A DNA stretch of 23,671 nt from Flavobacteriaceae bacterium (GCA_002714815.1 PAYI01000056.1:1-23671); one strand, 5' to 3'; numbered from the stretch's first letter, positions 1 to 8,612 are shown. Notes: a model not told the origin generated them from the sequence alone. Numbers and translations: made by a program.

Positions 1-85
1 CATAAAACTTGTAATGATACTATATTGAACATAATTTCTATTCTAGATTTTTAATTTCACGTCACAGGATAATAGAGGTATAAAT

Positions 86-967
86 ATGACTAAAGGTTAC
101 TTAATTAAGATAGTCGTCTCATTAATGATGATGCTAACAGCTGTAACAGCACAAGAAAATGTAGATGCTATTGAAAAGGCTCGCCAAGCAAAGGAAGCTG
201 CTGACAAAGCTGCTGCCGAGGCTGCTGCTGCCACATCAGCTGCAATTGAAGCTGCTGCTGCGAAGGCTGCTAAAGAAGCCCGAGAAGAAGCAAAACGTAA
301 AAAAGAAGAGGAAGAGGCAAGAAAAATAGCCGAAGCCAAAGCTGCAGAAGAAGCTGAACTAGATGCTACTGCTGCTGCTGCTGCAGAAGAAGCAAAAAGA
401 AAAATGGCTCTAGAACTTGGGTTGGAAGTTGATGATCCTGAAGTTGAAGAGGCAGTTTCTGAAACAACAGTTTCAGAAGATGTAGAAGAAGCTGAAGATG
501 TTGTCGCAAAAGAAGCGCTTGGCTGGAATGTTGGAGCTGCTGCAAGTATTGGTTTGCTGAAAGGCGAAAGTTTTGCAGGTGGTCTCCCGACTGGAGGGAC
601 TGTTGTTATTACCACTCCATTTGGCTTTAAGCTTGGACCATTTGATTACACAGTCTCATTAGGATTTGGGGGTTATTCAGGTGAGGATGAAAGTGGAGGA
701 ACTTTTAATCCTTCATTCGCTGGGCTTGGTGGAAATCTAACCGTTGCGAATTTTGTTTTTGTTGAAGGACATGTTGGCAGCGTTGGTGAAGGAACAGGTT
801 TCAGAGGGTTTGCTGGAGTTACTCTTGAAAGACTTATGAAAAATAGCCTTAATCTACCATTTAATTTATTAGTTGGTAGTGAAGCTTTCTACAGTACCGA
901 TATGGTAGGAGTTGGTAATTCATCTGGATGGGCAGCTGTAGGTATTAGACTCGACTATGGTTTCTAG
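86..967 (+). CDS. Outer-membrane protein: signal peptide, Ala/Glu/Lys coiled coil, C-terminal beta-barrel
   Basis: Not recognised as a named family. A 293-aa protein with three visible parts. Residues 1-22 form a signal peptide with cleavage likely after VTA. Residues about 28-118 are a highly charged Ala/Glu/Lys-rich helix without proline, predicted to be a long coiled coil. After an acidic linker (about 119-147), residues 148-293 alternate hydrophobic and Gly/Ser/Thr residues and end in LDYGF; a terminal Phe is typical of outer-membrane barrels, and the length would suit about eight strands. The inferred role is a barrel anchored in the outer membrane with a periplasmic helical stalk, possibly a structural tether. 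GAGGT lies just before the ATG. The gene is monocistronic, followed by a terminator, and looks more GC-rich than the polysaccharide genes, so it is probably chromosomal backbone. Confidence 0.75.
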   Translation: MTKGYLIKIVVSLMMMLTAVTAQENVDAIEKARQAKEAADKAAAEAAAATSAAIEAAAAKAAKEAREEAKRKKEEEEARKIAEAKAAEEAELDATAAAAAEEAKRKMALELGLEVDDPEVEEAVSETTVSEDVEEAEDVVAKEALGWNVGAAASIGLLKGESFAGGLPTGGTVVITTPFGFKLGPFDYTVSLGFGGYSGEDESGGTFNPSFAGLGGNLTVANFVFVEGHVGSVGEGTGFRGFAGVTLERLMKNSLNLPFNLLVGSEAFYSTDMVGVGNSSGWAAVGIRLDYGF

Positions 968-996
968 TTAAAAATTAAACGATAAAATAATCTATC

Positions 997-1032
997 AAAA
1001 AAAGCGACTTGCTAATCAAGTCGCTTTTTTTT
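997..1032 (+). terminator. Rho-independent terminator after the barrel gene
   Basis: Perfect 8-bp stem GCGACTTG/CAAGTCGC (1004-1011 and 1017-1024) with a 5-base loop CTAAT, flanked by an A-run before and eight Ts after. It ends transcription of the gene stopping at 967. The A/T flanks mean it could act in both directions. The T-tract ends four bases before the next ATG. Confidence 0.9.
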
Positions 1033-1035
1033 ATT

Positions 1036-1716
1036 ATGAAAAAATATTCGATTTTAATACCTATTCACAATGAAGTGTATCATATACCTTTACTATTAAA
1101 GTCTCTTACTATTTTTAGTGAAAATGGACATCAGATAATAATCATCGACGATGGAAGTGATGATGGAAGTACTAATATACTAGAAAGTTATGATGAAATT
1201 GATCTCGTATGTCTTAATGAGAATATGGGTAAAGGGTCTGCAATTAAAGAAGGCTTAAAAAGAGTAGTCAACAATAGAATCATATTATTTGATGGAGATA
1301 TGGAACTAAAATCATCAGATATTTCAAAGCTAATGATCCTTGATAAGGGAAATAGCATAGACTTTGTAATGGGATATAGATTTAAGTCCCTTAGTCCATT
1401 AAAATCTAATCTTGATTGGGGTAACTTCATGTTCACAAGTTTTTTTAACCTCATATTTAGCACGAATTATAAAGATATTCTTTGTTGTGCGAAGTCATTT
1501 AATATTAATGCAATAAATAAATATGAAATTTATTCAAAGGGGTTTGATATAGATGTAGAATTAGCATCTGTTTTTACCATACTTAGTAAAAGAAAAAGGA
1601 TCGCCCAAGTTTTATTAAGCTATGAAAGAAGGGGAATACAAGATGGGAAGAAACTTAAGATTTCTGATGGATGGATAATTTTATCAAGAATAATTAATAT
1701 GATAAGGTATAAGTAA
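1036..1716 (+). CDS. GT2 family glycosyltransferase (dolichyl-phosphate-mannose-synthase-like)
   Basis: A 226-aa GT-A glycosyltransferase that should transfer a sugar from a nucleotide donor, possibly to polyprenyl phosphate. The N-terminus has the family opening (SILIPIHNE), followed by the donor-site IIIDDGSDDGS and a DGDME metal-binding DxD equivalent. Later come KGFDIDVELA and RRGIQDGKKLKISDGW, the arrangement of DPM1-like enzymes. No C-terminal membrane segments are present. The ATG at 1036 is chosen; the in-frame TTG at 1009 lies inside the terminator hairpin and adds residues foreign to the family. There is almost no leader and no Shine-Dalgarno site between the T-tract and the ATG. 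It is convergent with the Wzi-like gene, with three bases between the stops, and is the only polysaccharide gene on the plus strand. Confidence 0.85.
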   Translation: MKKYSILIPIHNEVYHIPLLLKSLTIFSENGHQIIIIDDGSDDGSTNILESYDEIDLVCLNENMGKGSAIKEGLKRVVNNRIILFDGDMELKSSDISKLMILDKGNSIDFVMGYRFKSLSPLKSNLDWGNFMFTSFFNLIFSTNYKDILCCAKSFNINAINKYEIYSKGFDIDVELASVFTILSKRKRIAQVLLSYERRGIQDGKKLKISDGWIILSRIINMIRYK

Positions 1717-1719
1717 TAG

Positions 1720-3132
1720 TTAAAAAATTGATTGAATTAATTGAAAGTTTGTTTCAACGTAAGTCTCTTTAGTTTCCGGTATCAAGTTAAGTACACTTGA
1801 TATTGAAATATTATCGTTTAAACTATAGGTAAAGCTTGTTTCAAAATATATTACGTTCTCAGTTATTCCACTAGGAAATTTCCCTCTCAGATAATCAGAA
1901 TAAGGATCATATGCTTGACGGGTGATTGATTCTTCACCATTTTGGAGAAATCCAGTAGATAAAGAAAAGATTAAATTTCTTTTGTTGAAATAGTTTATTC
2001 CAATAGAAAGATTTTGACCATCACTTCCTCCTTGCCAACCTAACGGTTTCCCATTTTGAATAAAATTATTTGATCCTAATAAATGACGAAAGGTAGGAGT
2101 GCCAACATAAATAAATGAGCCATATATTGTAATAAAATGGTCGTTGGATGGTAGTCTTGGCGAAACAGCCATTCTTAATGAGAAAGCCCTGCCATGCTCT
2201 TTGTCCTTTTGAATTTCTTTATCAAGAACAAGTTCATCAAATAAATAATTTGCTGAAAGTCGAATCTCTGTATTTAAACAATAATCTAGATGCACTTGCC
2301 AAACTGCATTAGCATTGCTTTCCCCCACAATATTTAGACGGTCATTTAATTCTACTTCTAGATGTGAAGCTACTGGATTGAAATAACCTATGTCAAATGG
2401 TCTATTTTTTCCTGAATATATTATAGTCTCTGAAAATCCTATAATCAATGATCTTTGATTTGTCCATTCAAATCCTCGAGCATTAATGTACCTATTGATA
2501 TTATTCTGAATATTTTCTAAATAGCCATATATGTATCGAACTCTAACTCTTCCATAATCTGAACCCAATAATATATAATCAAAAGCTTCACTGTTTTCAC
2601 TTAAGGCTAATTGGATGTCATTACCCGCACCCCAGTTTTGATTCCCTTGTCCAATTTCTAAAATTAGCCAACTATTCTCAAATCCTAAACCAGAGTGATT
2701 ATTCTGGTTTCCATAGGATTTGGATATACCCTTATATTGTTGATCAGTGTTTGATTTAATTTTAAATGATGGATATATAAACCCATAATAGTAATCTTTA
2801 AATTTTATACTACCATATCCTTTTATTGTATGATAATTATTTTTAGCATTAAAAGCTAAATATCCATTAGTATTTTTATTAGCAGAATGTTTGCCTACTT
2901 CATTTTGAAATTGTGATTTAAATCTGATAGCTCCGAAAATAGATAATGATTGCCAATTTTGACCAACATCATGCAGAATCTTAATAGATTGATATGAAAA
3001 GTTATTTTTTGGTATTGGCTGAGCAAAAACTAAATCTGATTGTGCAATTATAGTAATTATCGAAAGGAACTGTTTAACATATGGAAGATACCATAACTGT
3101 TTGATTGAGGGAATAAATCGTTTACTTAAAAT
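1720..3132 (-). CDS. Wzi-like capsule assembly outer-membrane protein, non-canonical start
   Basis: The frame is open for 470 codons from just after the stop of the upstream dehydratase (3133-3135) to TAA at 1720. It has no in-frame ATG, GTG or TTG before TTG 2568, yet the 188 codons upstream of that TTG clearly code. They give a basic start, a hydrophobic stretch (FLSIITIIAQSDLVFA) fitting a signal peptide cleaved before QPIP, then strand-like segments and NWGAGNDIQLALSEN (W about residue 167). That motif resembles the WGxGxxxxLLLSxN stretch of the Wzi family. The remainder is amphipathic strands ending in Phe. Wzi-type barrels help attach or organise capsule at the cell surface. Initiation may be at ATT 3130-3132, touching the previous stop, by translational coupling; a stop readthrough or sequence error is also possible. 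Starting at TTG 2568 would lose the export signal. Confidence 0.75.
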   Translation of the reverse strand: MLSKRFIPSIKQLWYLPYVKQFLSIITIIAQSDLVFAQPIPKNNFSYQSIKILHDVGQNWQSLSIFGAIRFKSQFQNEVGKHSANKNTNGYLAFNAKNNYHTIKGYGSIKFKDYYYGFIYPSFKIKSNTDQQYKGISKSYGNQNNHSGLGFENSWLILEIGQGNQNWGAGNDIQLALSENSEAFDYILLGSDYGRVRVRYIYGYLENIQNNINRYINARGFEWTNQRSLIIGFSETIIYSGKNRPFDIGYFNPVASHLEVELNDRLNIVGESNANAVWQVHLDYCLNTEIRLSANYLFDELVLDKEIQKDKEHGRAFSLRMAVSPRLPSNDHFITIYGSFIYVGTPTFRHLLGSNNFIQNGKPLGWQGGSDGQNLSIGINYFNKRNLIFSLSTGFLQNGEESITRQAYDPYSDYLRGKFPSGITENVIYFETSFTYSLNDNISISSVLNLIPETKETYVETNFQLIQSIF

Positions 3133-5028
3133 TTATGCTTCTGCCTTAATTCTTGATATGGATATGTCGCTACTATTTTCCAAATGAGGGCCAAAACTTC
3201 TTGGGGCATAAGTTGGAACAATTTGTTTGAGTATAAGTTGGATTTTCTCACTATCCAATTTTTCTGCACACTTTAATAATTCATCTAAACTAGTTGAAAA
3301 TATTGACCAATGCATATTGGGGACACTATCTTTTAATACCATTATCTTTCTGTGAGATGTCCTTACCTTTTTTTCATTTAATAATTGGAGTTCCTCATAT
3401 AGTTTTTCTCCTGGCCTTAACCCTGTAAACACAATTGGAATATCAACTTCTGGTTCCAAGCCTGATAACCTAATTAAATCTTTTGCCATTTGTACAATTC
3501 GAATTGGTTTACCCATCTTCAATAAAAATATTTCACCATCCTTTCCTAGTGCCCCACATTGTATTATTAATTGAGATGCTTCTTGGATGGACATAAAGTA
3601 TCTGGTCATCTCAGGATGCGTAATGGTAATTGGTCCACCTTGATTAATCTGCTTTTGGAATGTAGGTATTGCACTACCAGAGCTTCCTAAAACATTCCCA
3701 AACCTTACTGCCATAAAAGTAGTACTTGATATCGCATTATAGGTTTGTATCAATTTTTCAGATGCTCTTTTAGTCGCACCCATAACATTAACAGGATTTA
3801 CAGCTTTATCAGTTGATACTAATACAAATTTATCAACTGAATACTTATCTGAAAGTTTTACGATATTTAATGTGCCTCCTAGATTGGTTTTTACTGCAGT
3901 CCAAGGATGCAGTTCTTGAATCGGAACATGTTTGTAAGCAGCCGCATGGAAAACAATGTGTGGACGATTCTCAGAAAATACTTTATCACATTCATTTTTT
4001 ATATTAACTGATGCCAAGACAGTTTTTAAAATTGTTTTTGTTTGTACTTTGGAGAAGTATTGATCCAACTTATAAATATTCTCTTCACTAGTATCAAGGC
4101 ATATAATCTCCGCTGGTTTAAAGGACATACATTGTTTAACTAGCTCCGAACCTATCGAGCCTCCAGCACCAGTAATAAGAACTCGTTTCCCTCGCAGAAT
4201 TTCTTCAATTGAATTCATATCGAGGTTTATCTCTTTCCTACCTAAAAGGTCTGAATATGAAACATCTCTAACTGCAGCTAGAGAAATTTCCCCATCAATT
4301 ATTTCATTAATTGCCGGTACAGTTTTATACCGTTTACCAGTCCGTTTGCAAATATCTACAATTCGACGAATTTGGTCTCCTGATGCAGAAGGTGCCGTAA
4401 TCAATAATTCATCATAGGGTATATCGAGGTTGGGAAGTTCTGATATAGAACAAAATATTTCTTTACCATGTAAAAGAGCACCTTTCTTTTGTATATTATC
4501 ATCCACAAAGCCGGCAATAGAATATAGATGTCTAGATGTAGTCATTATTTCCCTGGCCAATTTTTCACCTGTTTTACCTGCACCAATAAGTAATAATTTT
4601 TTCGTTCGTCGAGGATTTTTTAAGGGAGAATCTTCGTGATAATGAGTGTAAAAAACTCTAACACTTAATCTGATACCGACAATAGCTATAACATTAAGTA
4701 TATAATAGATTAATAAGACAGATCTAGGGTATATAGCAGAAGTGCTAGAAATAAAGACAAATATAACTGAAATTGCACACACAATTGATACTGCAGTAAT
4801 TATTGCATAGAAATCAAAAAGACTAGTATAGCGCCATAAACGTGCATACAAATCGGAGAAGTAAAATACAGAAATTTGAAAAAATATAAACCAAGGTACC
4901 CAAGAAAAAAAGATAGCCATCTGATTTTGTGGTACTACAAAGTCAAAACGAATAAGAAACGCAGCATATAATGTTAACCCAGCTGTTAAACTATCCAACA
5001 ACATTAGTCTGATACTTCTATTTTTCAT
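3133..5028 (-). CDS. pglF: PglF/WbpM/FlaA1-like membrane UDP-sugar 4,6-dehydratase
   Basis: A 631-aa protein of the large membrane-bound dehydratases that convert UDP-GlcNAc to the 4-keto-6-deoxy sugar, first step to bacillosamine or QuiNAc. Four membrane helices fill about residues 6-125, then a first Rossmann domain (LLLIGAGKTG, about 145-154) and the catalytic SDR domain with GAGGSIG at about 287-293. The active site reads STDKAVNPVNVMGATKR: Met replaces the usual SDR Tyr and the Lys is kept, as in WbpM and PglF. C-terminal RPGEKLYEEL is also typical. ATG 5028 is preferred; an in-frame TTG at 5058 would add ten residues and has no ribosome site. A 167-bp leader to the aminotransferase gene may hold a promoter. 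The specific product (bacillosamine rather than another deoxysugar) is inferred from the neighbours. Confidence 0.88.
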   Translation of the reverse strand: MKNRSIRLMLLDSLTAGLTLYAAFLIRFDFVVPQNQMAIFFSWVPWFIFFQISVFYFSDLYARLWRYTSLFDFYAIITAVSIVCAISVIFVFISSTSAIYPRSVLLIYYILNVIAIVGIRLSVRVFYTHYHEDSPLKNPRRTKKLLLIGAGKTGEKLAREIMTTSRHLYSIAGFVDDNIQKKGALLHGKEIFCSISELPNLDIPYDELLITAPSASGDQIRRIVDICKRTGKRYKTVPAINEIIDGEISLAAVRDVSYSDLLGRKEINLDMNSIEEILRGKRVLITGAGGSIGSELVKQCMSFKPAEIICLDTSEENIYKLDQYFSKVQTKTILKTVLASVNIKNECDKVFSENRPHIVFHAAAYKHVPIQELHPWTAVKTNLGGTLNIVKLSDKYSVDKFVLVSTDKAVNPVNVMGATKRASEKLIQTYNAISSTTFMAVRFGNVLGSSGSAIPTFQKQINQGGPITITHPEMTRYFMSIQEASQLIIQCGALGKDGEIFLLKMGKPIRIVQMAKDLIRLSGLEPEVDIPIVFTGLRPGEKLYEELQLLNEKKVRTSHRKIMVLKDSVPNMHWSIFSTSLDELLKCAEKLDSEKIQLILKQIVPTYAPRSFGPHLENSSDISISRIKAEA

Positions 5029-5116
5029 TTCATTGTTCCAATACTCTAGTTTGCGCAAATAAATTATAGTTGAATAATTAAATTATCTATGATACCTCTT
5101 TCACTCACTTTGCGTA

Positions 5117-5124
5117 CAAATATA
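5117..5124 (-). promoter_or_regulatory. Possible Bacteroidota-type -7 element (TAnnTTTG)
   Basis: The minus strand reads TATATTTG in the gap before the dehydratase gene, matching the TAnnTTTG -7 consensus of Bacteroidota. A TTTG lies only 12 bases further upstream, shorter than the usual 19-21, so the pairing is imperfect. In such AT-rich sequence this can occur by chance. Confidence 0.25.
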
Positions 5125-5195
5125 CAAAAATAATTTCAAATTAATACATTTTTAATAGGAACCAAAAACATTGTTAAACCTTATTCTTATTCCAA

Positions 5196-6320
5196 CTAAA
5201 ACAAAGAGAGTATTATATCAATAATTCTATTTTGATCTTGATAGGAAAGATTCGAACCAGATGGAAGGCACAACCCGTTCATAAATAATTCAGCTGACAC
5301 ATCTCGTTCCCCATTTTTTATGTAGTCACAATTTTTGTATAACGGCTGCAAATGCATTGGTTTCCAAACAGGACGTGATTCAATATTTTCTTTTTCTAAA
5401 TTATCAATGATTTGAGATCTGGATAAGTTTGTAATTTTTTGATCTACTGTAATAGTCGTTAGCCAATGATTTGATTTACAATATTCAGCCTGACTCATAA
5501 AATCAATACCTTCTATGGGGGAAAGAGCATCAAAATAATTTTTATAAATTTTTCTTCTTTTTTCTATAAAGTCTTCTAGATTTTTTAATTGCCCCCTACC
5601 AATTGCAGCCAAAAGGTTGCTCATGCGATAATTATAGCCTAGTTCCTTATGTTCATAATGAATTTCAGGCTCTCTTGACTGAGTTGATAAAAAACGAGCT
5701 TTTTCTATATAATCTTCATTATTTGATACCAGCATACCACCGCCAGAAGTAGTAATGATTTTATTCCCGTTAAATGAAAAAACGCCGAGGCTTCCAAAAT
5801 TACCACATTTTTCCCCTTTATATTCGGAGCCCAACCCCTCTGCTGCATCTTCAATAAGTTTGACATTATTTTTTTCACATAAATCATTGATTAAGTCATA
5901 GTCACAACTTTGGCCATAAAGATCTACAGCAATAAAAGCTTTAGGTTTATACTTTTTTATTGCATACTCAAGAGCATTAAGGTCAACCGTCCAGTATCTA
6001 GGGTCAACATCAACAAAGACAGGAGTTGCATTTTCATATAGAATTACATTGGCACTTGCTGCAAAAGTCAAACTAGGGCATAAAACAATATCTTTCGAAG
6101 AAATACCCAAAATTCTCATTGCTAGGTGTAAAGCTGCTGAACCTGATGATAAAGCACATGCATCAACAATATTTATATAATTTGAAATTTCATTTTCAAA
6201 TTTGTCAACATGTGGTCCAAGTGGCGCAATCCAGTTTGAATGAAATGCATTTAATAGAAACTTTTTTTCGTCAGCAACCATGTGAGGTGGTGATAAATAT
6301 ATTCTTTTATTTTTGCCCAT
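5196..6320 (-). CDS. pglE: PglE-like DegT/DnrJ/EryC1 sugar aminotransferase
   Basis: A 374-aa PLP-dependent aminotransferase of the DegT/DnrJ/EryC1/StrS family, which puts an amino group on a nucleotide keto-sugar, here probably C4 of the UDP-4-keto-6-deoxy sugar made by the neighbouring dehydratase. The opening IYLSPPHM...NWIAPLGPHVDKFE is characteristic of PglE-type enzymes. Further signs are SSGSAALHLAMRIL near residue 60, LIEDAAEGLGSEYKG with Asp158, and FSFNGNKIITTSGGGM with Lys187 as the PLP Schiff-base lysine. The length is normal. ATG 6320 lies 12 bases after the stop of the acyl-reductase gene, so the two are probably co-transcribed. The exact sugar substrate cannot be read from the sequence. 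Confidence 0.9.
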   Translation of the reverse strand: MGKNKRIYLSPPHMVADEKKFLLNAFHSNWIAPLGPHVDKFENEISNYINIVDACALSSGSAALHLAMRILGISSKDIVLCPSLTFAASANVILYENATPVFVDVDPRYWTVDLNALEYAIKKYKPKAFIAVDLYGQSCDYDLINDLCEKNNVKLIEDAAEGLGSEYKGEKCGNFGSLGVFSFNGNKIITTSGGGMLVSNNEDYIEKARFLSTQSREPEIHYEHKELGYNYRMSNLLAAIGRGQLKNLEDFIEKRRKIYKNYFDALSPIEGIDFMSQAEYCKSNHWLTTITVDQKITNLSRSQIIDNLEKENIESRPVWKPMHLQPLYKNCDYIKNGERDVSAELFMNGLCLPSGSNLSYQDQNRIIDIILSLF

Positions 6321-6332
6321 TTAAAAAAGTAT

Positions 6333-7523
6333 CTAAATAATTTCAATTTTCCTAGATAGAGTATTTATCAAATCATAACCATCCCAATTCAAGGAAAAGT
6401 CCATTGTCCGTCCAATTGGGACAATCCTATCTATACCTAAAAGCTCTATCGTGTTTATAAGATTTCCCAACTCATCTTTTGAAAAGCCGAAATAGGAAAG
6501 TGTCTGATACTTTCTATTTACTATTTCTGATATTTCATTAATTGATTTAGCATGATATTCAGAAAAATAGCCACTATTTAATTTGAACCTATCAATACCC
6601 TTACTTAGCTTTTTAAGCTCAACACGCCATAATAGATTATCTTTTGTTTCAACATGTTTAATATCATCCAGTTCAATAGCTTGTCTATAAAAATTTGTCA
6701 CCTTATCAATCGCTGAGGCAGGTTGAAAATCATATCTCTTTTTTATTATTTGATATAGAAGATCCCAAAATTTATTTTGAGAGGATTTTACATTCTTAGC
6801 TAAACCCATCCATATAATCAAATGAGGAGCAGAGCATGAATTTTGGTCAAATAAATACGTATCGTTGTAAAAGCCTAAAGCAATTTTCCGCTGATTTAAT
6901 TCGTGAACAAACCTATCAGCATTAATAATGGAAATTGAAAATCTGTCTGAGAATGTTACATCAAATGCCCTAGGATCAATTGCATTTTTTCTTATGTTAT
7001 TAATAGTTTGATCACCTCCCCAAATTACTCGAACATCACAGTGTAAAGAAAAGTGTTTTGTTGCATTATTCGAACTTTCATATTTCACTAAAATTATTCT
7101 ATTTGTAACGAGATCATGAGCAGATATCTTTGAAAGGGAATTTATAGCATCCACAATGATATTGACTTGCTCAAAACTTTTCGATGGCACCCTTACGACA
7201 TTTGTATTCCCGGATAATAATCCTGCAATCAAAGAAAATGCGAAGTTTACCGGAATATTGGATGGCGCAATATGAAAAATTGTTCCTCTTCCTATTCTGT
7301 GCTTATTATTGCGAAGAAAATGTTTTTTTAATTGTAGTATATTTGCTCTTCTGCAAAAAAAAGAAAAAGCAGCAACATCAGGAAAGTATTTCAAACGAGT
7401 GTCTTTTTTTATTTCTTTTGACAATGCGTCTAGATATGCAATAACATCAGATGAGAATAGCTGCGTTGATGGCAATTTTAATAGAGCATCATAATTTTTT
7501 ACAGTTACTTTTGTTAAAAACAT
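6333..7523 (-). CDS. LuxC-like acyl reductase (aldehyde-dehydrogenase fold)
   Basis: A 396-aa member of the LuxC/acyl-CoA reductase family, which reduces an activated acyl group (thioester or acyl-enzyme) to an aldehyde with NAD(P)H. Signature stretches are GRGTIFHIAPSNIPVNFAFS (about 79-98), GLLSGNTNVVRVPSK (101-115), VIWGGDQTI, and LFDQNSCSAPHLI with Cys230 in the position of the catalytic thiol. ATG 7523 is chosen: it follows the LuxE-like stop by four bases, whereas the longer GTG start at 7577 would overlap that gene by 50 bases and add non-family residues. Bioluminescence is not implied, because there is no luxAB. A LuxC/LuxE-like reductase also occurs in the V. cholerae O1 O-antigen locus for tetronate formation, the closest known precedent. 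Confidence 0.85.
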   Translation of the reverse strand: MFLTKVTVKNYDALLKLPSTQLFSSDVIAYLDALSKEIKKDTRLKYFPDVAAFSFFCRRANILQLKKHFLRNNKHRIGRGTIFHIAPSNIPVNFAFSLIAGLLSGNTNVVRVPSKSFEQVNIIVDAINSLSKISAHDLVTNRIILVKYESSNNATKHFSLHCDVRVIWGGDQTINNIRKNAIDPRAFDVTFSDRFSISIINADRFVHELNQRKIALGFYNDTYLFDQNSCSAPHLIIWMGLAKNVKSSQNKFWDLLYQIIKKRYDFQPASAIDKVTNFYRQAIELDDIKHVETKDNLLWRVELKKLSKGIDRFKLNSGYFSEYHAKSINEISEIVNRKYQTLSYFGFSKDELGNLINTIELLGIDRIVPIGRTMDFSLNWDGYDLINTLSRKIEII

Positions 7524-7527
7524 AATC

Positions 7528-8610
7528 TTATGATATTTCTTCCGCATAGGTATCACCGCATCCACGAAGTTCTGCACTTTCCATACGCCCGAAAATATGA
7601 AAGTATTTTCCTAAGCGACCACATTTACAATTATCTTCACCCAAAAGAACACCTTCATCTTCTGTTATGAGTAAATGACCAGGGTAACTTTTTGGTAAAA
7701 TAGACACAGTTTGAATAATGCCCTGCTTTCCCACTGGTAATACTGAAAAGTCGCGCGCACTTCGTACCAATATATCAGAAAATACTGAGGCATGTAAATT
7801 CCCATATTCACATTCCATATATATCGATCCAGTTTGTTCAACCATGCCATAGTAATCATATACTTTCTTTATTCCACACAACTTATTCAAAGCTGATCTA
7901 AACTCTTTAGATGAGATTGACTCAGTCTCGAGTTTTTTCCATCCACCCCCATGAATCATTACTGCATTTGACAGATCGATATTAATTTTCTTTTTCTCTA
8001 ATTGTTTAATAAAATGTTGAAAAACCATGTAGGTAAAACCAAAGATAAAGATTCTTGACCCATCATGTTCTTTAATAAATGATATGAGATTATCAACTTC
8101 TAATTTCATATTTTCATCGAGAGCATAAATCCGTTTTGTCCCAAACATTGAAAAACCAAGGATCCCAGCTCCTCTGGCTGAAAACATGTTTCTATTTTTC
8201 AAGATTGAAGATGAATCTATTATAATCATTGGGGTGCGTTTCAAACCGATAAACTCTGAAATAATTTTTGTCAGCACTTTAGATTGATTAATTGATGTCT
8301 GTTTATCGAGAAATATTTTTGAGAGGTCTTGGCCACTTGTTCCTGAGGAAGTCATTGTTTTAATGATATCTTTTTTGTTGATACTATAGAGATCATATAT
8401 CTTGAAGAGTCTCACTGGAAGAAAGGGTATTTCATCATAGGATACTGTTTTTTTTATATCAAAACTCAAACTGTCAATTATATTTTTATACTTCGTACAA
8501 TAGTTATAATGATACTTTGTAAGATAATTCAGATAGGCGTTGAAAAAGTTAGTCTTTTCTTCTTTATTGAGAGAATAGGGTTGCAGATTAAGAAAGTCAT
8601 TGATATTCAT
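7528..8610 (-). CDS. LuxE-like acyl-protein synthetase
   Basis: A 360-aa LuxE-family protein. These adenylate a carboxylic acid with ATP and pass it to their own cysteine for reduction by LuxC. The adenylation loop TSSGTSG lies at residues 87-93, and HGGGWKKLE and YDYYGMVEQTGSIY fit the nucleotide-binding regions. The C-terminus CKCGRLGKYFHIFGRMESAE followed by LRGCGDTYAEEI is strongly family-like; Cys351 is a candidate acyl acceptor (inference). ATG 8610 is preferred to the TTG at 8616, as it sits two bases after the stop of the upstream acid ligase. The tight spacing of ligase, LuxE-like and LuxC-like genes suggests one enzyme system acting on the same acid. The substrate is unknown. Confidence 0.85.
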   Translation of the reverse strand: MNINDFLNLQPYSLNKEEKTNFFNAYLNYLTKYHYNYCTKYKNIIDSLSFDIKKTVSYDEIPFLPVRLFKIYDLYSINKKDIIKTMTSSGTSGQDLSKIFLDKQTSINQSKVLTKIISEFIGLKRTPMIIIDSSSILKNRNMFSARGAGILGFSMFGTKRIYALDENMKLEVDNLISFIKEHDGSRIFIFGFTYMVFQHFIKQLEKKKINIDLSNAVMIHGGGWKKLETESISSKEFRSALNKLCGIKKVYDYYGMVEQTGSIYMECEYGNLHASVFSDILVRSARDFSVLPVGKQGIIQTVSILPKSYPGHLLITEDEGVLLGEDNCKCGRLGKYFHIFGRMESAELRGCGDTYAEEIS

Positions 8611-8612
8611 AA

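Noticed and set aside
97..615. 172-codon minus-strand ORF rich in Ala and Ser
   Set aside because: It is the antisense reading of the Ala/Glu/Lys helix of the 86-967 gene; GCT/GAA codons read backwards give Ser/Ala/Phe. No start context or family resemblance.
1009..1035. TTG start extending the GT2 gene by nine codons
   Set aside because: It lies inside the terminator stem and adds residues before the family-typical MKKYSILIP start.
2566..2568. TTG as the real start of the Wzi-like gene
   Set aside because: The upstream frame has 188 coding-like codons with a signal peptide and a family motif, so this TTG is internal.
7524..7577. GTG start of the LuxC-like gene overlapping the LuxE-like gene by 50 bases
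   Set aside because: ATG 7523 directly follows the LuxE-like stop and gives a family-like N-terminus.
6333..8610. Bioluminescence (lux) operon
   Set aside because: LuxC- and LuxE-like genes are present but no luciferase subunits or LuxD; the sugar-pathway context indicates another role.
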